From Pseudomonadota bacterium (lineage in GTDB: Bacteria; Pseudomonadota; Gammaproteobacteria; Burkholderiales; Ferrovaceae), in assembly GCA_028873535.1 (NCBI GenBank), contig JAGWIJ010000031.1:1-33294 (forward strand): DNA of 33,294 bases, in the 5' to 3' direction. The notes under the pieces were generated by a model that did not search any database, was not told the DNA's origin, and worked only from the letters and a program-made list of their open reading frames with translations. Numbering within the stretch: position 1 is the first letter of the stretch; each line of letters opens with the position of its first letter. Shown piece after piece: positions 17,981 through 26,610 of this stretch. The translations under genes and the position numbers were made by a program.

Positions 17981-20854
17981 TCAGGCGCCGGCCTTGCTGC
18001 GCCGGGCCTTCTTGGGCGGCGGTGCGGCCGGCTCGGGTGCCGCCAGCAGGCGTGCCAGGAAGCCACCGGTATGGCTGGCGGGATTGGCAGCGACCGTTTC
18101 CGGCGTGCCTTCGGCTATGATGCGTCCGCCACCGGCGCCGCCTTCCGGGCCCAGGTCGATCACCCAGTCGGCGGTCTTGATCACATCCAGGTTGTGCTCG
18201 ATGACCACCACCGTATTGCCGTGGTCACGCAGCCGGTGCAGCACGCCCAGCAGCAGTTCGATATCGTGGAAGTGCAGGCCGGTGGTCGGCTCGTCGAGGA
18301 TGAACAGCGTGCGCCCGGTGTCGCGCTTGGACAGTTCCAGCGACAGCTTCACGCGCTGCGCCTCGCCGCCCGACAGCGTGGTGGCCGACTGCCCGAGCGT
18401 GATGTAGCCCAGGCCGACGTCGAGCAGGGTCTGCAGCTTGCGCGCCACCACCGGCACGGCGTCGAAGAAGTCGCGCGCGTGTTCCACGGTCATCTCCAGC
18501 ACCTCGTGGATGTTGCGCCCCTTGTAGTGCACTTCCAGGGTCTCGCGGTTGTAGCGCTTGCCATGGCAGACGTCGCAGGGCACGTAGATGTCGGGCAGGA
18601 AGTGCATCTCCACCTTGATCACGCCGTCGCCCTGGCAGGCCTCGCAGCGTCCACCCTTGACGTTGAAGGAGAAGCGCCCGGGACCATAGCCGCGCTCGCG
18701 CGCTGCCGGCACTTCGGAGAACAGGTCGCGGATCGGCGTGAACACGCCGGTGTAGGTGGCCGGATTGGAGCGCGGCGTGCGCCCGATCGGGCTCTGGTCG
18801 ACGTTGATCACCTTGTCGAAATGCTCCAGCCCGCGCAGGTCCTGGTAGGGCGCCGGCTCGGCCGTGCTGCCGTAGAGGTGGCGCGCCACCGCGTGGTACA
18901 GCGTGTCGTTGATCAGGGTCGATTTGCCGGAGCCCGACACGCCGGTGACGGCCACGAACAGGCCGACCGGCAGCTGCAGGTGCACCTGGTGCAGGTTGTT
19001 GCCGCTGGCACCGAGAATTTCCAGCTGCGCGCCGGGGTCGGCCACATGGCGCTGCACCGGCACGGGAATCGTGCGCCGACCGGACAGGTACTGTCCGGTG
19101 AGCGAGGCCGGATGCGCCGCGACTTCGGCCGGCGTGCCGCACGCCACCACATGGCCGCCATGCTCACCGGCGCCGGGACCCATGTCGACCACATAGTCGG
19201 CGGCACGGATGGCGTCCTCGTCGTGCTCCACCACGATCACCGAATTGCCCAGGTCGCGCAGGCGTTCCAGCGTGGCCAGCAGGCGGTTGTTGTCGCGCTG
19301 GTGGAGACCGATCGAAGGCTCGTCGAGCACGTACATCACGCCGGTCAGGCCCGAGCCGATCTGCGAGGCCAGCCGGATGCGCTGCGACTCGCCGCCGGAC
19401 AGCGTATCGGCCGAGCGTTCGAGCTGCAGGTAGTCGAGCCCCACGTTGTTGAGGAACTGCAGGCGCGCGGCAATCTCCTTGACGATCTTCTCGGCGATCG
19501 CCTGCTTCTTGCCCTTGAGCTTCAGGGTTTCGAACAGATGCTGGGCCGCGCGCAAGGGCAGCGCGCTGACCTCGTAGAGCGTGTGGCCGGCCACCTTCAC
19601 GTTGCGCGCCTCGCGGCGCAGACGCGTGCCTTCGCACGAAGGGCAGGGCTTGTTGTTGCGCAGCTTGGCCAGTTCCTCGCGCACCAGCTGCGAGTCGGTC
19701 TCGCGATAGCGCCGCTCCAGGCCGGGAATCACGCCCTCGAAGGCATGCTCGCGCACCACCGTGCGGTTGCGCTCGGCTGGGTAGCGGAACGCCACCTTCT
19801 CGCGCCCGCTGCCGTTGAGCACCACGTTCTGGATCGCTTCCGACAGGTTTTCCCAGGGCAGGTCGAGGTCGAAGCTGTAGTGACCGGACAGGTCCTTGAG
19901 CAGCTGATGGGTGAAGGCGTTGCGCCGGTCCCAGCCCTTTATCGCACCGCCGGCCAGGCTGAGCTGCGGGAAGGCCACCACGCGGCGCGGATCGAAAAAG
20001 CTGACCTGCCCCAGGCCGTCGCAATGACTGCAGGCGCCCATCGGGTTGTTGAAGGAGAACAGGCGCGGCTCGAGCTCGGCCAGCGAATAGCCGCACTGCG
20101 CGCAGGCGAAGCGCGCCGAGAACAGGTGCTCGGTGCCACTGTCCATCTCGACCGCCAGCGCACGGCCGTCGGCATGGCGCAATGCGGTCTCGAAGGATTC
20201 GGCCAGACGCTGTTTGGCATCGGGCCGGATCTTGAGCCGGTCGACCACGATGTCGACGTTGTGCTTGCTCTTCTTCTCGAGCTTGGGCAGCGCATCGATC
20301 TCGTGCACCGTGCCGTTGATGCGCAGGCGCACGAAACCCTGCGCGCGCAGCTGGTCGAACACGTCGCCCTGCTCGCCCTTGCGGTTCATCACCAGTGGCG
20401 CCAGGATCATGAGACGGGTGTCTTCCGGCAGCGCCAGCACGTGATCGACCATCTGCGCCACGCTCTGGGCTTCCAGCGGCACGCCGTGGTCGGGGCAGTA
20501 GGGATCGCCCACGCGCGCGAACAGCAGGCGCAGGTAGTCGTGGATCTCGGTCACCGTGCCGACGGTGGAACGCGGATTGTGGCTGGTGGCCTTCTGTTCG
20601 ATCGAGATCGCCGGCGACAGGCCTTCGATCAGGTCCACGTCCGGCTTTTCCATCAGCTGCAGGAACTGGCGCGCATAGGCCGACAGCGATTCGACATAGC
20701 GGCGCTGGCCCTCCGCGTAGAGGGTGTCGAACGCCAGCGAGGACTTGCCCGAGCCCGACAGGCCGGTGACCACCACCAGCTTGTGGCGCGGCAGGTCCAG
20801 GTTGAGGTTCTTGAGGTTGTGGGTGCGGGCACCGCGGATACGGATCAATTCCAT
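17981..20854 (-). CDS. uvrA: Excinuclease ABC subunit UvrA
   Basis: UvrA is the damage-sensing ATPase of nucleotide excision repair. The 957-residue protein has both ABC modules. The first has Walker [11 protein letters not shown] (about residue 30) and the signature [11 protein letters not shown]. The second has [21 protein letters not shown] and [11 protein letters not shown]. Zinc-binding CxxC pairs are present, including [17 protein letters not shown] and [16 protein letters not shown]. It is divergent from ssb, the arrangement known in many Gammaproteobacteria, and leads into marC. A CAGG lies about 6 nt before the ATG. No LexA box of E. coli type was found. Confidence 0.98.
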   Translation of the reverse strand: MELIRIRGARTHNLKNLNLDLPRHKLVVVTGLSGSGKSSLAFDTLYAEGQRRYVESLSAYARQFLQLMEKPDVDLIEGLSPAISIEQKATSHNPRSTVGTVTEIHDYLRLLFARVGDPYCPDHGVPLEAQSVAQMVDHVLALPEDTRLMILAPLVMNRKGEQGDVFDQLRAQGFVRLRINGTVHEIDALPKLEKKSKHNVDIVVDRLKIRPDAKQRLAESFETALRHADGRALAVEMDSGTEHLFSARFACAQCGYSLAELEPRLFSFNNPMGACSHCDGLGQVSFFDPRRVVAFPQLSLAGGAIKGWDRRNAFTHQLLKDLSGHYSFDLDLPWENLSEAIQNVVLNGSGREKVAFRYPAERNRTVVREHAFEGVIPGLERRYRETDSQLVREELAKLRNNKPCPSCEGTRLRREARNVKVAGHTLYEVSALPLRAAQHLFETLKLKGKKQAIAEKIVKEIAARLQFLNNVGLDYLQLERSADTLSGGESQRIRLASQIGSGLTGVMYVLDEPSIGLHQRDNNRLLATLERLRDLGNSVIVVEHDEDAIRAADYVVDMGPGAGEHGGHVVACGTPAEVAAHPASLTGQYLSGRRTIPVPVQRHVADPGAQLEILGASGNNLHQVHLQLPVGLFVAVTGVSGSGKSTLINDTLYHAVARHLYGSTAEPAPYQDLRGLEHFDKVINVDQSPIGRTPRSNPATYTGVFTPIRDLFSEVPAARERGYGPGRFSFNVKGGRCEACQGDGVIKVEMHFLPDIYVPCDVCHGKRYNRETLEVHYKGRNIHEVLEMTVEHARDFFDAVPVVARKLQTLLDVGLGYITLGQSATTLSGGEAQRVKLSLELSKRDTGRTLFILDEPTTGLHFHDIELLLGVLHRLRDHGNTVVVIEHNLDVIKTADWVIDLGPEGGAGGGRIIAEGTPETVAANPASHTGGFLARLLAAPEPAAPPPKKARRSKAGA

Positions 20855-20886
20855 GAAACGCCTGATCGGATGGGAGCTGGCCTGGG

Positions 20887-20919
20887 CCTGCCGGGACGGC
20901 AGGTCAGCCCGTGAATATA
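20887..20919 (-). promoter_or_regulatory. Candidate uvrA -10 with a downstream dyad
   Basis: On the minus strand TATATT (complement of 20914-20919) could be the -10 of uvrA, but no good -35 is visible. Just downstream, CCTGCC (20887-20892) and GGCAGG (20898-20903) form a perfect 6-bp dyad around GGGAC. The dyad could be an operator or a 5'-UTR hairpin. The rest of the 318-bp uvrA-ssb gap holds the ssb promoter and leader described separately. Confidence 0.3.
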
Positions 20920-20998
20920 CGTCAATGGCCGTCCGCCTGCGGCACTGCAGCCACGGATCGTGGCCTTGCCCTTGCTGCCTCTGCGGCCACGCGCCTGC

Positions 20999-21050
20999 TA
21001 AAATGCCGAATTGATCCCCTGGGCGTGCCAGCGGCGGCTGGAAATCCGGC
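20999..21050 (+). promoter_or_regulatory. ssb promoter (-10) and initial transcribed motif shared with rplC
   Basis: TAAAAT (20999-21004) is a good -10; the -35 is unclear. It is followed by TGATCCCCTGG (21012-21022) and CTGGAAATCCGGC (21038-21050). The same two sequences occur as one continuous 20-mer (600-619) directly after the TAGAAT -10 of rplC. The rest of the leader, up to ssb at 21173, contains a GGCGGC/GCCGCC hairpin (21124-21129 with 21134-21139) before the ribosome-binding site. Confidence 0.5.
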
Positions 21051-21172
21051 AGCGCTTTTTGCTTCGCGCCTCAGGTACTGCCGGGCGTATCGTGGTTCGC
21101 GCACGGCATCCCATCCGGATCAGGGCGGCGCCAGCCGCCGGGTCGCACCCCATCCATCAGGAGGCAAGCAGC

Positions 21173-21655
21173 ATGGCATCAGTCAACAAGGTCATTCTCG
21201 TCGGAAACCTGGGCCGCGATCCCGAAGTGCGCTACTCGCCGGACGGCGGCGCCATTGCCAACTTCAGCGTCGCCACCACCGATACCTGGAAGGACAAGGC
21301 CACCGGCGAAAAGAAGGAGAACACCGAGTGGCATCGCATCGTGTTCTTCGGCAAGACCGCCGAGATCGTCGCCCAATACCTGCGCAAGGGCAGCGCGGTG
21401 TATGTCGAGGGTGCGCTGCGCACGCGCAAGTGGACCGACAAGGAAGGGCAGGAGCGCTACACCACCGAAATCGTGGGTGACCGCATGCAGATGCTGGGCG
21501 GTCGCGGCACCGGCGCCAGCCAGGGCGGCGGCGACGAGGAATTCGACCAGCGGCCGGCACCCCAGCAGCAGGCCCGTGCATCCGGCGGAGGCGCGCAGCG
21601 TCCGGCCGCACCGGCCGCTGCCATGGACAGTTTTGAAGATGACATCCCCTTCTAG
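21173..21655 (+). CDS. ssb: Single-stranded DNA-binding protein
   Basis: SSB coats single-stranded DNA during replication, recombination and repair and recruits partners through its C-terminal tip. The 160-residue protein has the OB-fold ([53 protein letters not shown]) over residues 1-110. A Gly/Gln/Ala-rich linker follows, and it ends [10 protein letters not shown], the canonical acidic tip. ATG 21173 follows AGGAGG with good spacing. It is divergent from uvrA and is followed after 21 bp by a frameshifted exported-protein gene without a clear terminator between. Confidence 0.97.
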   Translation: MASVNKVILVGNLGRDPEVRYSPDGGAIANFSVATTDTWKDKATGEKKENTEWHRIVFFGKTAEIVAQYLRKGSAVYVEGALRTRKWTDKEGQERYTTEIVGDRMQMLGGRGTGASQGGGDEEFDQRPAPQQQARASGGGAQRPAAPAAAMDSFEDDIPF

Positions 21656-21676
21656 GACGCGGCCAGACCCGGCGCC

Positions 21677-22629
21677 GTGAACGGCCAGCTGCGCGCCACG
21701 CCCAGGGTGCGATTGCGCGTGTCGATGCTGCGCATGGGCGTCTGCATGGCCCTGCTGTTGGCGGCCGGCCCGCTGCCAGCCGCCGGCGAGCCCGCCACGC
21801 CCCAGCCGGAGCAGGCACGTCTGGTGGAACTGGTGCGCGACTGGAACGGGCGTGCGTTCTGCGCACCCAGGGGCGCGCCCTTCCAGGACCTGGTCGACAC
21901 GCGCGCCGCTTTTCTGCTGGCGCATCCGGAACTGGGGGACCAGCTCAACGACGAGCAGACCCTGCGCAGCCTGGCGCAGGGCTTTCCCTGCGACCCGGCC
22001 GGCATGCCCACGCGCGGCGCCGACGCGCGCCTGCGCCGTGCCTTTCGCGACGCGTCGGCGCCCCTGATGGTGAGCGTGCCAGTGTCAGCCAGACGCTGGC
22101 GCTGTCCTTTCCCGCCGGATTCGCGGCGGCGCCGGTGCAGCTGGCGGACGGCGCGGACGGCCACTATCTGCGCGCCCATGTGCCGGTCGGTGACAGCGCC
22201 GCCGACTGGAACGAAAGGATCAGCATTGCCGTCGAGCAGGGCCTGGCGCGGCGCAAGGAATTGACGCTGCAGATGGTGGTGGCGGATTTCGTCGCTGCCT
22301 ACCAGGGCGCCTGCCCGGACTCCTTCGTGGTCAGCAAGGTGCCGGTCGGTCCGGTCAGCGGCTTCGAAGCCTACGCGGCAGTGGCCAGCTGCGGCACGAT
22401 GCCGGAAACCAGGGGCCGCAGCAGCCAGTCCGAGGTGATGCTGGCCATCCGCGGCCAGGACGATGTCTATGCCATCCGCTGGGCCGAGCGTGGCGAGCCG
22501 TGGAGCACCCCGAGCGGCATCGATGTCCAGCATTGGCAGGACAAGTTCAGACGCCTGGCGCCGATCCGCCTGTGCGCGCGGCAGGTCGCAATTTCGTCGC
22601 ACGAAGCCGGCTGCCCTGCGGTACCCTGA
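21677..22629 (+). pseudogene. Exported protein with Rap1a/Tai-like N-terminus, frameshifted
   Basis: The first half (frame of 21677, or ATG 21725) has a signal peptide (MLRMGVCMALLLAAG). A segment follows with WNGRAFCAPRGAPFQDLVDTRAAFL and a later FPC; its two-cysteine pattern resembles the Rap1a/Tai family. Near 22061-22064 (a run of four C) good coding passes to the -1 frame, which runs to TGA 22629 and contains LQMVVADFVAAYQGACPDSF and DVYAIRWAERGEPW. Adding one C restores a single frame of about 300 residues. It may be a true pseudogene, a sequencing error, or programmed slippage. Function is unknown, and no type VI secretion genes are nearby. Confidence 0.6.
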
Positions 22630-22732
22630 GGCGGCCGCGTGCTGCCCTGCATCCGGAATGCGATCCCGATCGTAAGGGCAGGAAGGGTGCCGCCAGGAGC
22701 GGTGCCGATCCCCCGGCCAGAGGACCGCAAAC

Positions 22733-23329
22733 ATGCTTGACGATGCTGAAATCCGCCGCCTGCTGCTGGCCACCGCCGCGCGTGATCCCCAGGCTTTCGA
22801 GGCGCTCTACCGCAAGACCGCGCCCTTGCTGCTGGCCGTGGCGCAGCGCGTGCTGGGCCGGCGCGAGCTGGCCGAGGAGGCGCTGCACGACGGCTTTGTG
22901 CGCATCTGGCACGCTGCCGAGCGCTACGACCCGCTGGCGCCCAAGCCGGTGGCCTGGCTGGTGGCAATCGTGCGCAATCGCGCCCTCGACATGGCCGGCA
23001 GTGCCGGCGTTGCACGCGTAGTGCATGACAGCGAATTGATCGAACTGCTCGCCGAGCAGGGCCAGGAGGCCGGCCCGGGCGGCGACAGCCTGCTGGAAGC
23101 GCGCGAGCAGCAGCGCCACTTGCGCGACTGCCTGGCCGGTCTGGAGGCGCCCCAGCGGCAGAGTCTGGTGCTGGCCTTCCATCACGGCATGAGTCATGCG
23201 GAACTGGCGCGGCATCTCGACAAGCCGCTGGGAACCGTCAAGAGCTGGGTGCGGCGTGCCATGGGCAACCTGCGCGACTGTGTCGAATCCTGCATGGGAG
23301 AAAGCCGTGAAGCTCGCCGCGCGCCCTGA
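22733..23329 (+). CDS. ECF-type RNA polymerase sigma factor
   Basis: The 198-residue protein has sigma region 2 (FEALYRKTAPLLLAVAQRVLGRRELAEEALHDGFVRIWHAAERYDP, PVAWLVAIVRNRALD) and region 4 (LEAPQRQSLVLAFHHGMSHAELARHLDKPLGTVKSWVRRAMGNLR). A low-complexity linker joins them; regions 1 and 3 are absent, as in ECF factors. It resembles the SigK/RskA-linked class. The next gene overlaps its last 23 bp and encodes a membrane anti-sigma factor, so the pair form a regulated unit. A CTGCCCT/AGGGCAG dyad lies in the 103 bp upstream; no sure autoregulatory promoter was identified. Confidence 0.93.
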   Translation: MLDDAEIRRLLLATAARDPQAFEALYRKTAPLLLAVAQRVLGRRELAEEALHDGFVRIWHAAERYDPLAPKPVAWLVAIVRNRALDMAGSAGVARVVHDSELIELLAEQGQEAGPGGDSLLEAREQQRHLRDCLAGLEAPQRQSLVLAFHHGMSHAELARHLDKPLGTVKSWVRRAMGNLRDCVESCMGESREARRAP

Positions 23330-23993
23330 ACTCGACCTGCTGTGCGGCGAATACCTGGTGGGTACGCTGCGTGGACCGGCACGCCGGCGCTTTGAACGCA
23401 GTCTGGTCGAAGAGCCCCTGGTGGCCAGCCGCCTTCACCATTGGGAACAGACCATGGCCTTCGAGTATCCGCAGCAATTCGCCAGCCGGCCGTCCGCGTC
23501 CACCTGGCGGCGCATCCGCCAGAGCCTTGCGCTGCAGCGTCTGGCGCCGCCCTGGTACCAGCGCGTCGCGGTCTGGCGCACGCTGGCGATCGCCAGCAGC
23601 CTGGCCCTGCTGCTGGTGGTGGTGCTGCCGCTGTGGCGCGGCGGCCAGCGCGACGATTTCCGTGCGCTGGCGGTGATGCAGGGAAAGACCCCGGATGCCG
23701 CGGTCAATGTCGCATTGAGTGCCGATGGCGCACGCGTTCGGCTGAGCGCCGTGCGTCCGGCCTTGAGCGGACCCGAGCACAGTTTCGAGCTGTGGCTGAT
23801 CGTCGACGCCCGCAGCGTGCCGTTGCCGGTCGCCGTGCTGGGTTCGCTGGACGGCGAGTTGCGCCTGCCGGCCAGTCTGGCGGGCAGGATCCGCCCAGGC
23901 ACGCAGTTCGCGGTGTCGGTCGAGCCGCCGGGCGGCTCGCAGCAGGCCGGCCCCAGCGGACCGGTGATCGCGATCGGAACCGTGCGCGGCTGA
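23307..23993 (+). CDS. Anti-sigma factor, RskA family
   Basis: The 228-residue protein has a cytoplasmic N-terminal anti-sigma region (ARPELDLLCGEYLVGTL, RFERSLVEEPLVASRLHHWE). One transmembrane helix (TLAIASSLALLLVVVLPLW, about residues 91-110) follows, then a periplasmic RskA domain with ALAVMQGKTPDAAVNVAL and a long beta-rich end reading SFELWLIVDARSVPLPVAVLG. It should hold the upstream ECF sigma at the membrane and release it by regulated proteolysis. The GTG start at 23307 is supported by GGGAG at 23296-23300 and by overlap with the sigma gene. Signal and target genes are unknown. Confidence 0.9.
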   Translation: MKLAARPELDLLCGEYLVGTLRGPARRRFERSLVEEPLVASRLHHWEQTMAFEYPQQFASRPSASTWRRIRQSLALQRLAPPWYQRVAVWRTLAIASSLALLLVVVLPLWRGGQRDDFRALAVMQGKTPDAAVNVALSADGARVRLSAVRPALSGPEHSFELWLIVDARSVPLPVAVLGSLDGELRLPASLAGRIRPGTQFAVSVEPPGGSQQAGPSGPVIAIGTVRG

Positions 23994-24139
23994 ACGCGCC
24001 GGACTGGCATCGAAGCGCTGCACATTTCGAGCGGTTCGGGGTTCAGGAAGGGCGCGCGGCGGCCGTTAGGACAGGGTACGTACCGCAACCGGCCAGGGGG
24101 AGGCCCCGGGGGGCTGCGGTCGCTTCCGGTCGCGCCCTG

Positions 24140-26521
24140 ATGTCCCTGTCCACCCCCATTTCCGCCGTCCGCGGCGGTGATCAGCTCGAGACCGACGTTC
24201 CGCCGGAACTGTTGGCGACGCGGTGTTGCGAAATGATCATCGGCACGACGATGCAGTCGGTGCGTGCCACCGTGCTCGCCTGTGCGCTGGTGGTCGCCGT
24301 CATGTTTCCGGTGGTGGACGGCAGTCTGCTGGCAGCGTGGACCGCGCTGCTGCTCGGCGTGCTCGCAAGCCGCGCGCTGCTGGTGCGAGCCTGGGGTCGG
24401 CGCGTCGCGGGCGGTGGCGACACCATGCAGCATTTTCAGGCGCGCTATCAGGTCGGCATCGCGCTGACCGGCCTGCTGTGGGGCAGCGTCATGGCCTTCC
24501 TGTTCACGCCGCAGGATGCCCCGCGGCAACAGTTCCTGAGCGTGGTGCTGATCGGCGTCGGCGCCGTCGGCATGACGACCCTCGCCATCGACCGCCGCTG
24601 CGTGCGCGTCTTCCTGGCCACGATGCTGCTGCCGATGGCAGTGCGCTACCTCAGCATGCCCGATCCCGTCGAGAGGATGCTGGGCGTGATGGCGCTGTTC
24701 TACATGGTCTTTGCGATGGGCAATGCCGAGCGCCTGCGCGCCAGCCTGCTCGAGAACCTGCGCCTGGAAGTGCGCGCTGCCGAGCGCGAGCAGCGGCTCA
24801 ACCAGGCGCAGCAGGTGGCGCGGCTGGGCAGCTTCGACTGGGACCCGGCCAGTGGTGCCATGCGCTGGTCCGATGAGCACTGCCGCCTGTGGGGGGTGCC
24901 AACCGGCAACCGCATGCGCGACCGTGCCGCCTTCATGGAGCGCATCCATCCGGATGATCGCGCAGCGGTGGAAGACGCGGTGCGCCAGGCGGTCGAGCAC
25001 GGCACACCGGCCGAATGCGTGCACCGCGTGTTGTGGCCGGACCGCACCGAGTACTACATCCGTGCGCGCATCGAACCGGTGCGTGACCGCCACGGCCGCC
25101 TGGTCAGGCTGGTCGGCACCGTGCAGAACATCAGCGAGCAGCGCGAGGCCGAGGACCGCATGCGCAGGCTGGCCTTCCACGACGTGCTGACCGGCCTGCC
25201 GAACCGCCACCTGCTGACCGAGCGCCTGCAACTGGCGCTGCAGCGCCAGGAGGCCGAAAGCAGCAGCGGCGCGCTGATCTTCATCGACCTGGACAACTTC
25301 AAGTATCTCAACGACACCCACGGTCACGACCGTGGCGATGAACTGCTGCGGCTGGTCGCGCGCCGTGTGCTGGCAGCCGTGCGTCGCAGCGACACCGTGG
25401 CGCGTCTGGGCGGCGACGAGTTCGTGGTCATGCTCGAGCACCTCGATGCAGACCCGGCGCATGCCGAGTTGCAGGCGGGCCTGGTGGCCGAGCAGATCCG
25501 CGCCTCGATCCAGGCGCCTTACATGCTGGCCGGGCGCGAGTTCCACAGCTCGTCGAGCATCGGGATCGCGGCCTTCCGCGGCAGCGGACTGACGGTCGAT
25601 GAACTCATGAAACGCGCCGACCTGGCGATGTACCAGGCCAAGGGTGCCGGGCGCAACGCCGTGTGCCTGTTCAAGCCCGAACTCGAGGAACGTGCAAGTG
25701 CGCGCTCGGCAATCGAGGCCGATCTGCGCACTGCGCTGCAGAAGGACGAGTTCACGCTGCATCTGCAGCCCCAGGTCGATACCACGGGCCGCTGGACCGG
25801 AGCCGAGGCGCTGCTGCGCTGGCAGCACCCGGTGCGTGGTGCCGTGTCGCCGGCCCAGATGATTCCGGTGGCGGAGGAGTCGGGCCTGATCCTGCCGATC
25901 GGGCAGTGGGTGCTGCGCACTGCCTGCCAGCATCTGGTGCGCTGGGCCGCGGATCCGGCGCTGGCCCCGCTGACCCTGGCTGTCAACGTCAGCGCGCGCC
26001 AGTTCCGGCAGCCCCAGTTCGCGGCCGAGGTGCTGGCAATGCTGCGCGAAACCGGCGCCGATCCGCGACGGCTCAAGATCGAGCTGACTGAAACCTTGTT
26101 GCTGCACGACCTCGAGGAGTCGATCCGCAAGATGTCGCTGCTCAAGACCCAGGGCGTTGGCTTCGCGCTCGACGACTTTGGCACCGGCTACAGTTCCCTG
26201 TCCTACCTGCAGCGTCTGCCGCTGGAGCAGATCAAGATCGACCAGGTGTTCGTGCGCGATGTGCTGGTCAATGCCAACAATGCCGCCATCGTTCGCATGG
26301 TGCTGAGTCTGGGCCGCACCTTTGGCCTGGACGTGATCGCCGAAGGCGTGGAGTCGACGGGGCAGCGCGACTTCCTTGCCAAAGGCGGCTGTCACGGCTA
26401 CCAGGGCTACCTGTTCGGCCGGCCGGTGCCCGTGAGCGAGTTCGAGGCACGCATGCATGCCACCGCTGCCGCTTCGCTGGTGGCGCACGCCCTGCTGCAC
26501 GAGGCATCGGCAGCCATCTGA
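24140..26521 (+). CDS. Membrane PAS-GGDEF-EAL protein
   Basis: The 793-residue protein starts MSLSTPISAV. It has several N-terminal membrane helices (about residues 35-190, MASE-like), then a PAS domain (about 225-340; GSFDWDPASGAMRWSDEHCRLWG, VRLVGTVQNISEQ). The GGDEF domain has GGDEF at 424-428 and an RRSD inhibitory site five residues before it. The EAL domain has EAL at 556-558, DDFGTGYSS near 678 and AEGVES. Both catalytic motifs are intact, so it may make or degrade c-di-GMP according to a membrane or PAS signal. Longer open frames upstream lie over the anti-sigma gene and are ignored. The 146-bp gap before it shows no clear promoter. Confidence 0.92.
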   Translation: MSLSTPISAVRGGDQLETDVPPELLATRCCEMIIGTTMQSVRATVLACALVVAVMFPVVDGSLLAAWTALLLGVLASRALLVRAWGRRVAGGGDTMQHFQARYQVGIALTGLLWGSVMAFLFTPQDAPRQQFLSVVLIGVGAVGMTTLAIDRRCVRVFLATMLLPMAVRYLSMPDPVERMLGVMALFYMVFAMGNAERLRASLLENLRLEVRAAEREQRLNQAQQVARLGSFDWDPASGAMRWSDEHCRLWGVPTGNRMRDRAAFMERIHPDDRAAVEDAVRQAVEHGTPAECVHRVLWPDRTEYYIRARIEPVRDRHGRLVRLVGTVQNISEQREAEDRMRRLAFHDVLTGLPNRHLLTERLQLALQRQEAESSSGALIFIDLDNFKYLNDTHGHDRGDELLRLVARRVLAAVRRSDTVARLGGDEFVVMLEHLDADPAHAELQAGLVAEQIRASIQAPYMLAGREFHSSSSIGIAAFRGSGLTVDELMKRADLAMYQAKGAGRNAVCLFKPELEERASARSAIEADLRTALQKDEFTLHLQPQVDTTGRWTGAEALLRWQHPVRGAVSPAQMIPVAEESGLILPIGQWVLRTACQHLVRWAADPALAPLTLAVNVSARQFRQPQFAAEVLAMLRETGADPRRLKIELTETLLLHDLEESIRKMSLLKTQGVGFALDDFGTGYSSLSYLQRLPLEQIKIDQVFVRDVLVNANNAAIVRMVLSLGRTFGLDVIAEGVESTGQRDFLAKGGCHGYQGYLFGRPVPVSEFEARMHATAAASLVAHALLHEASAAI

Positions 26522-26547
26522 GGCGCAGCGCCGGCAACTGGCGCGCT

Positions 26548-26575
26548 TTGGCAAACCCGGGCGCCGCACTATAGA
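26548..26575 (+). promoter_or_regulatory. Sigma70 promoter for the PAS-receiver gene
   Basis: TTGGCA (26548-26553; five of six to consensus) and TATAGA (26570-26575) are 16 bp apart. Initiation would fall near 26582, about 30 bp before ATG 26611. This suggests the gene is transcribed separately from the upstream GGDEF-EAL gene. Confidence 0.6.
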
Positions 26576-26610
26576 GTGCTGGCATATCCTGCCTGCCCCT
26601 TCGTCCCCTC

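Noticed and set aside
17969-20914. Plus-strand open frame of 981 codons opposite uvrA
   Set aside because: It is a shadow of uvrA. High G+C keeps antisense frames open, and the product is His/Gln/Arg-rich with no family features.
21677-22629. Type VI secretion immunity function for the Rap1a/Tai-like protein
   Set aside because: No effector or T6SS gene is nearby, and the similarity is limited to the N-terminal pattern, so only the fold resemblance is noted.
24140-26521. Extending the GGDEF-EAL protein upstream to 23441
   Set aside because: The extra part overlaps the RskA-type anti-sigma gene in another frame and is Arg/Ala/Gly-rich without similarity. ATG 24140 gives a normal start before the first membrane segment.
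23435-26569. Minus-strand open frame of 1044 codons
   Set aside because: It lies opposite the anti-sigma and GGDEF-EAL genes and has no domain pattern.
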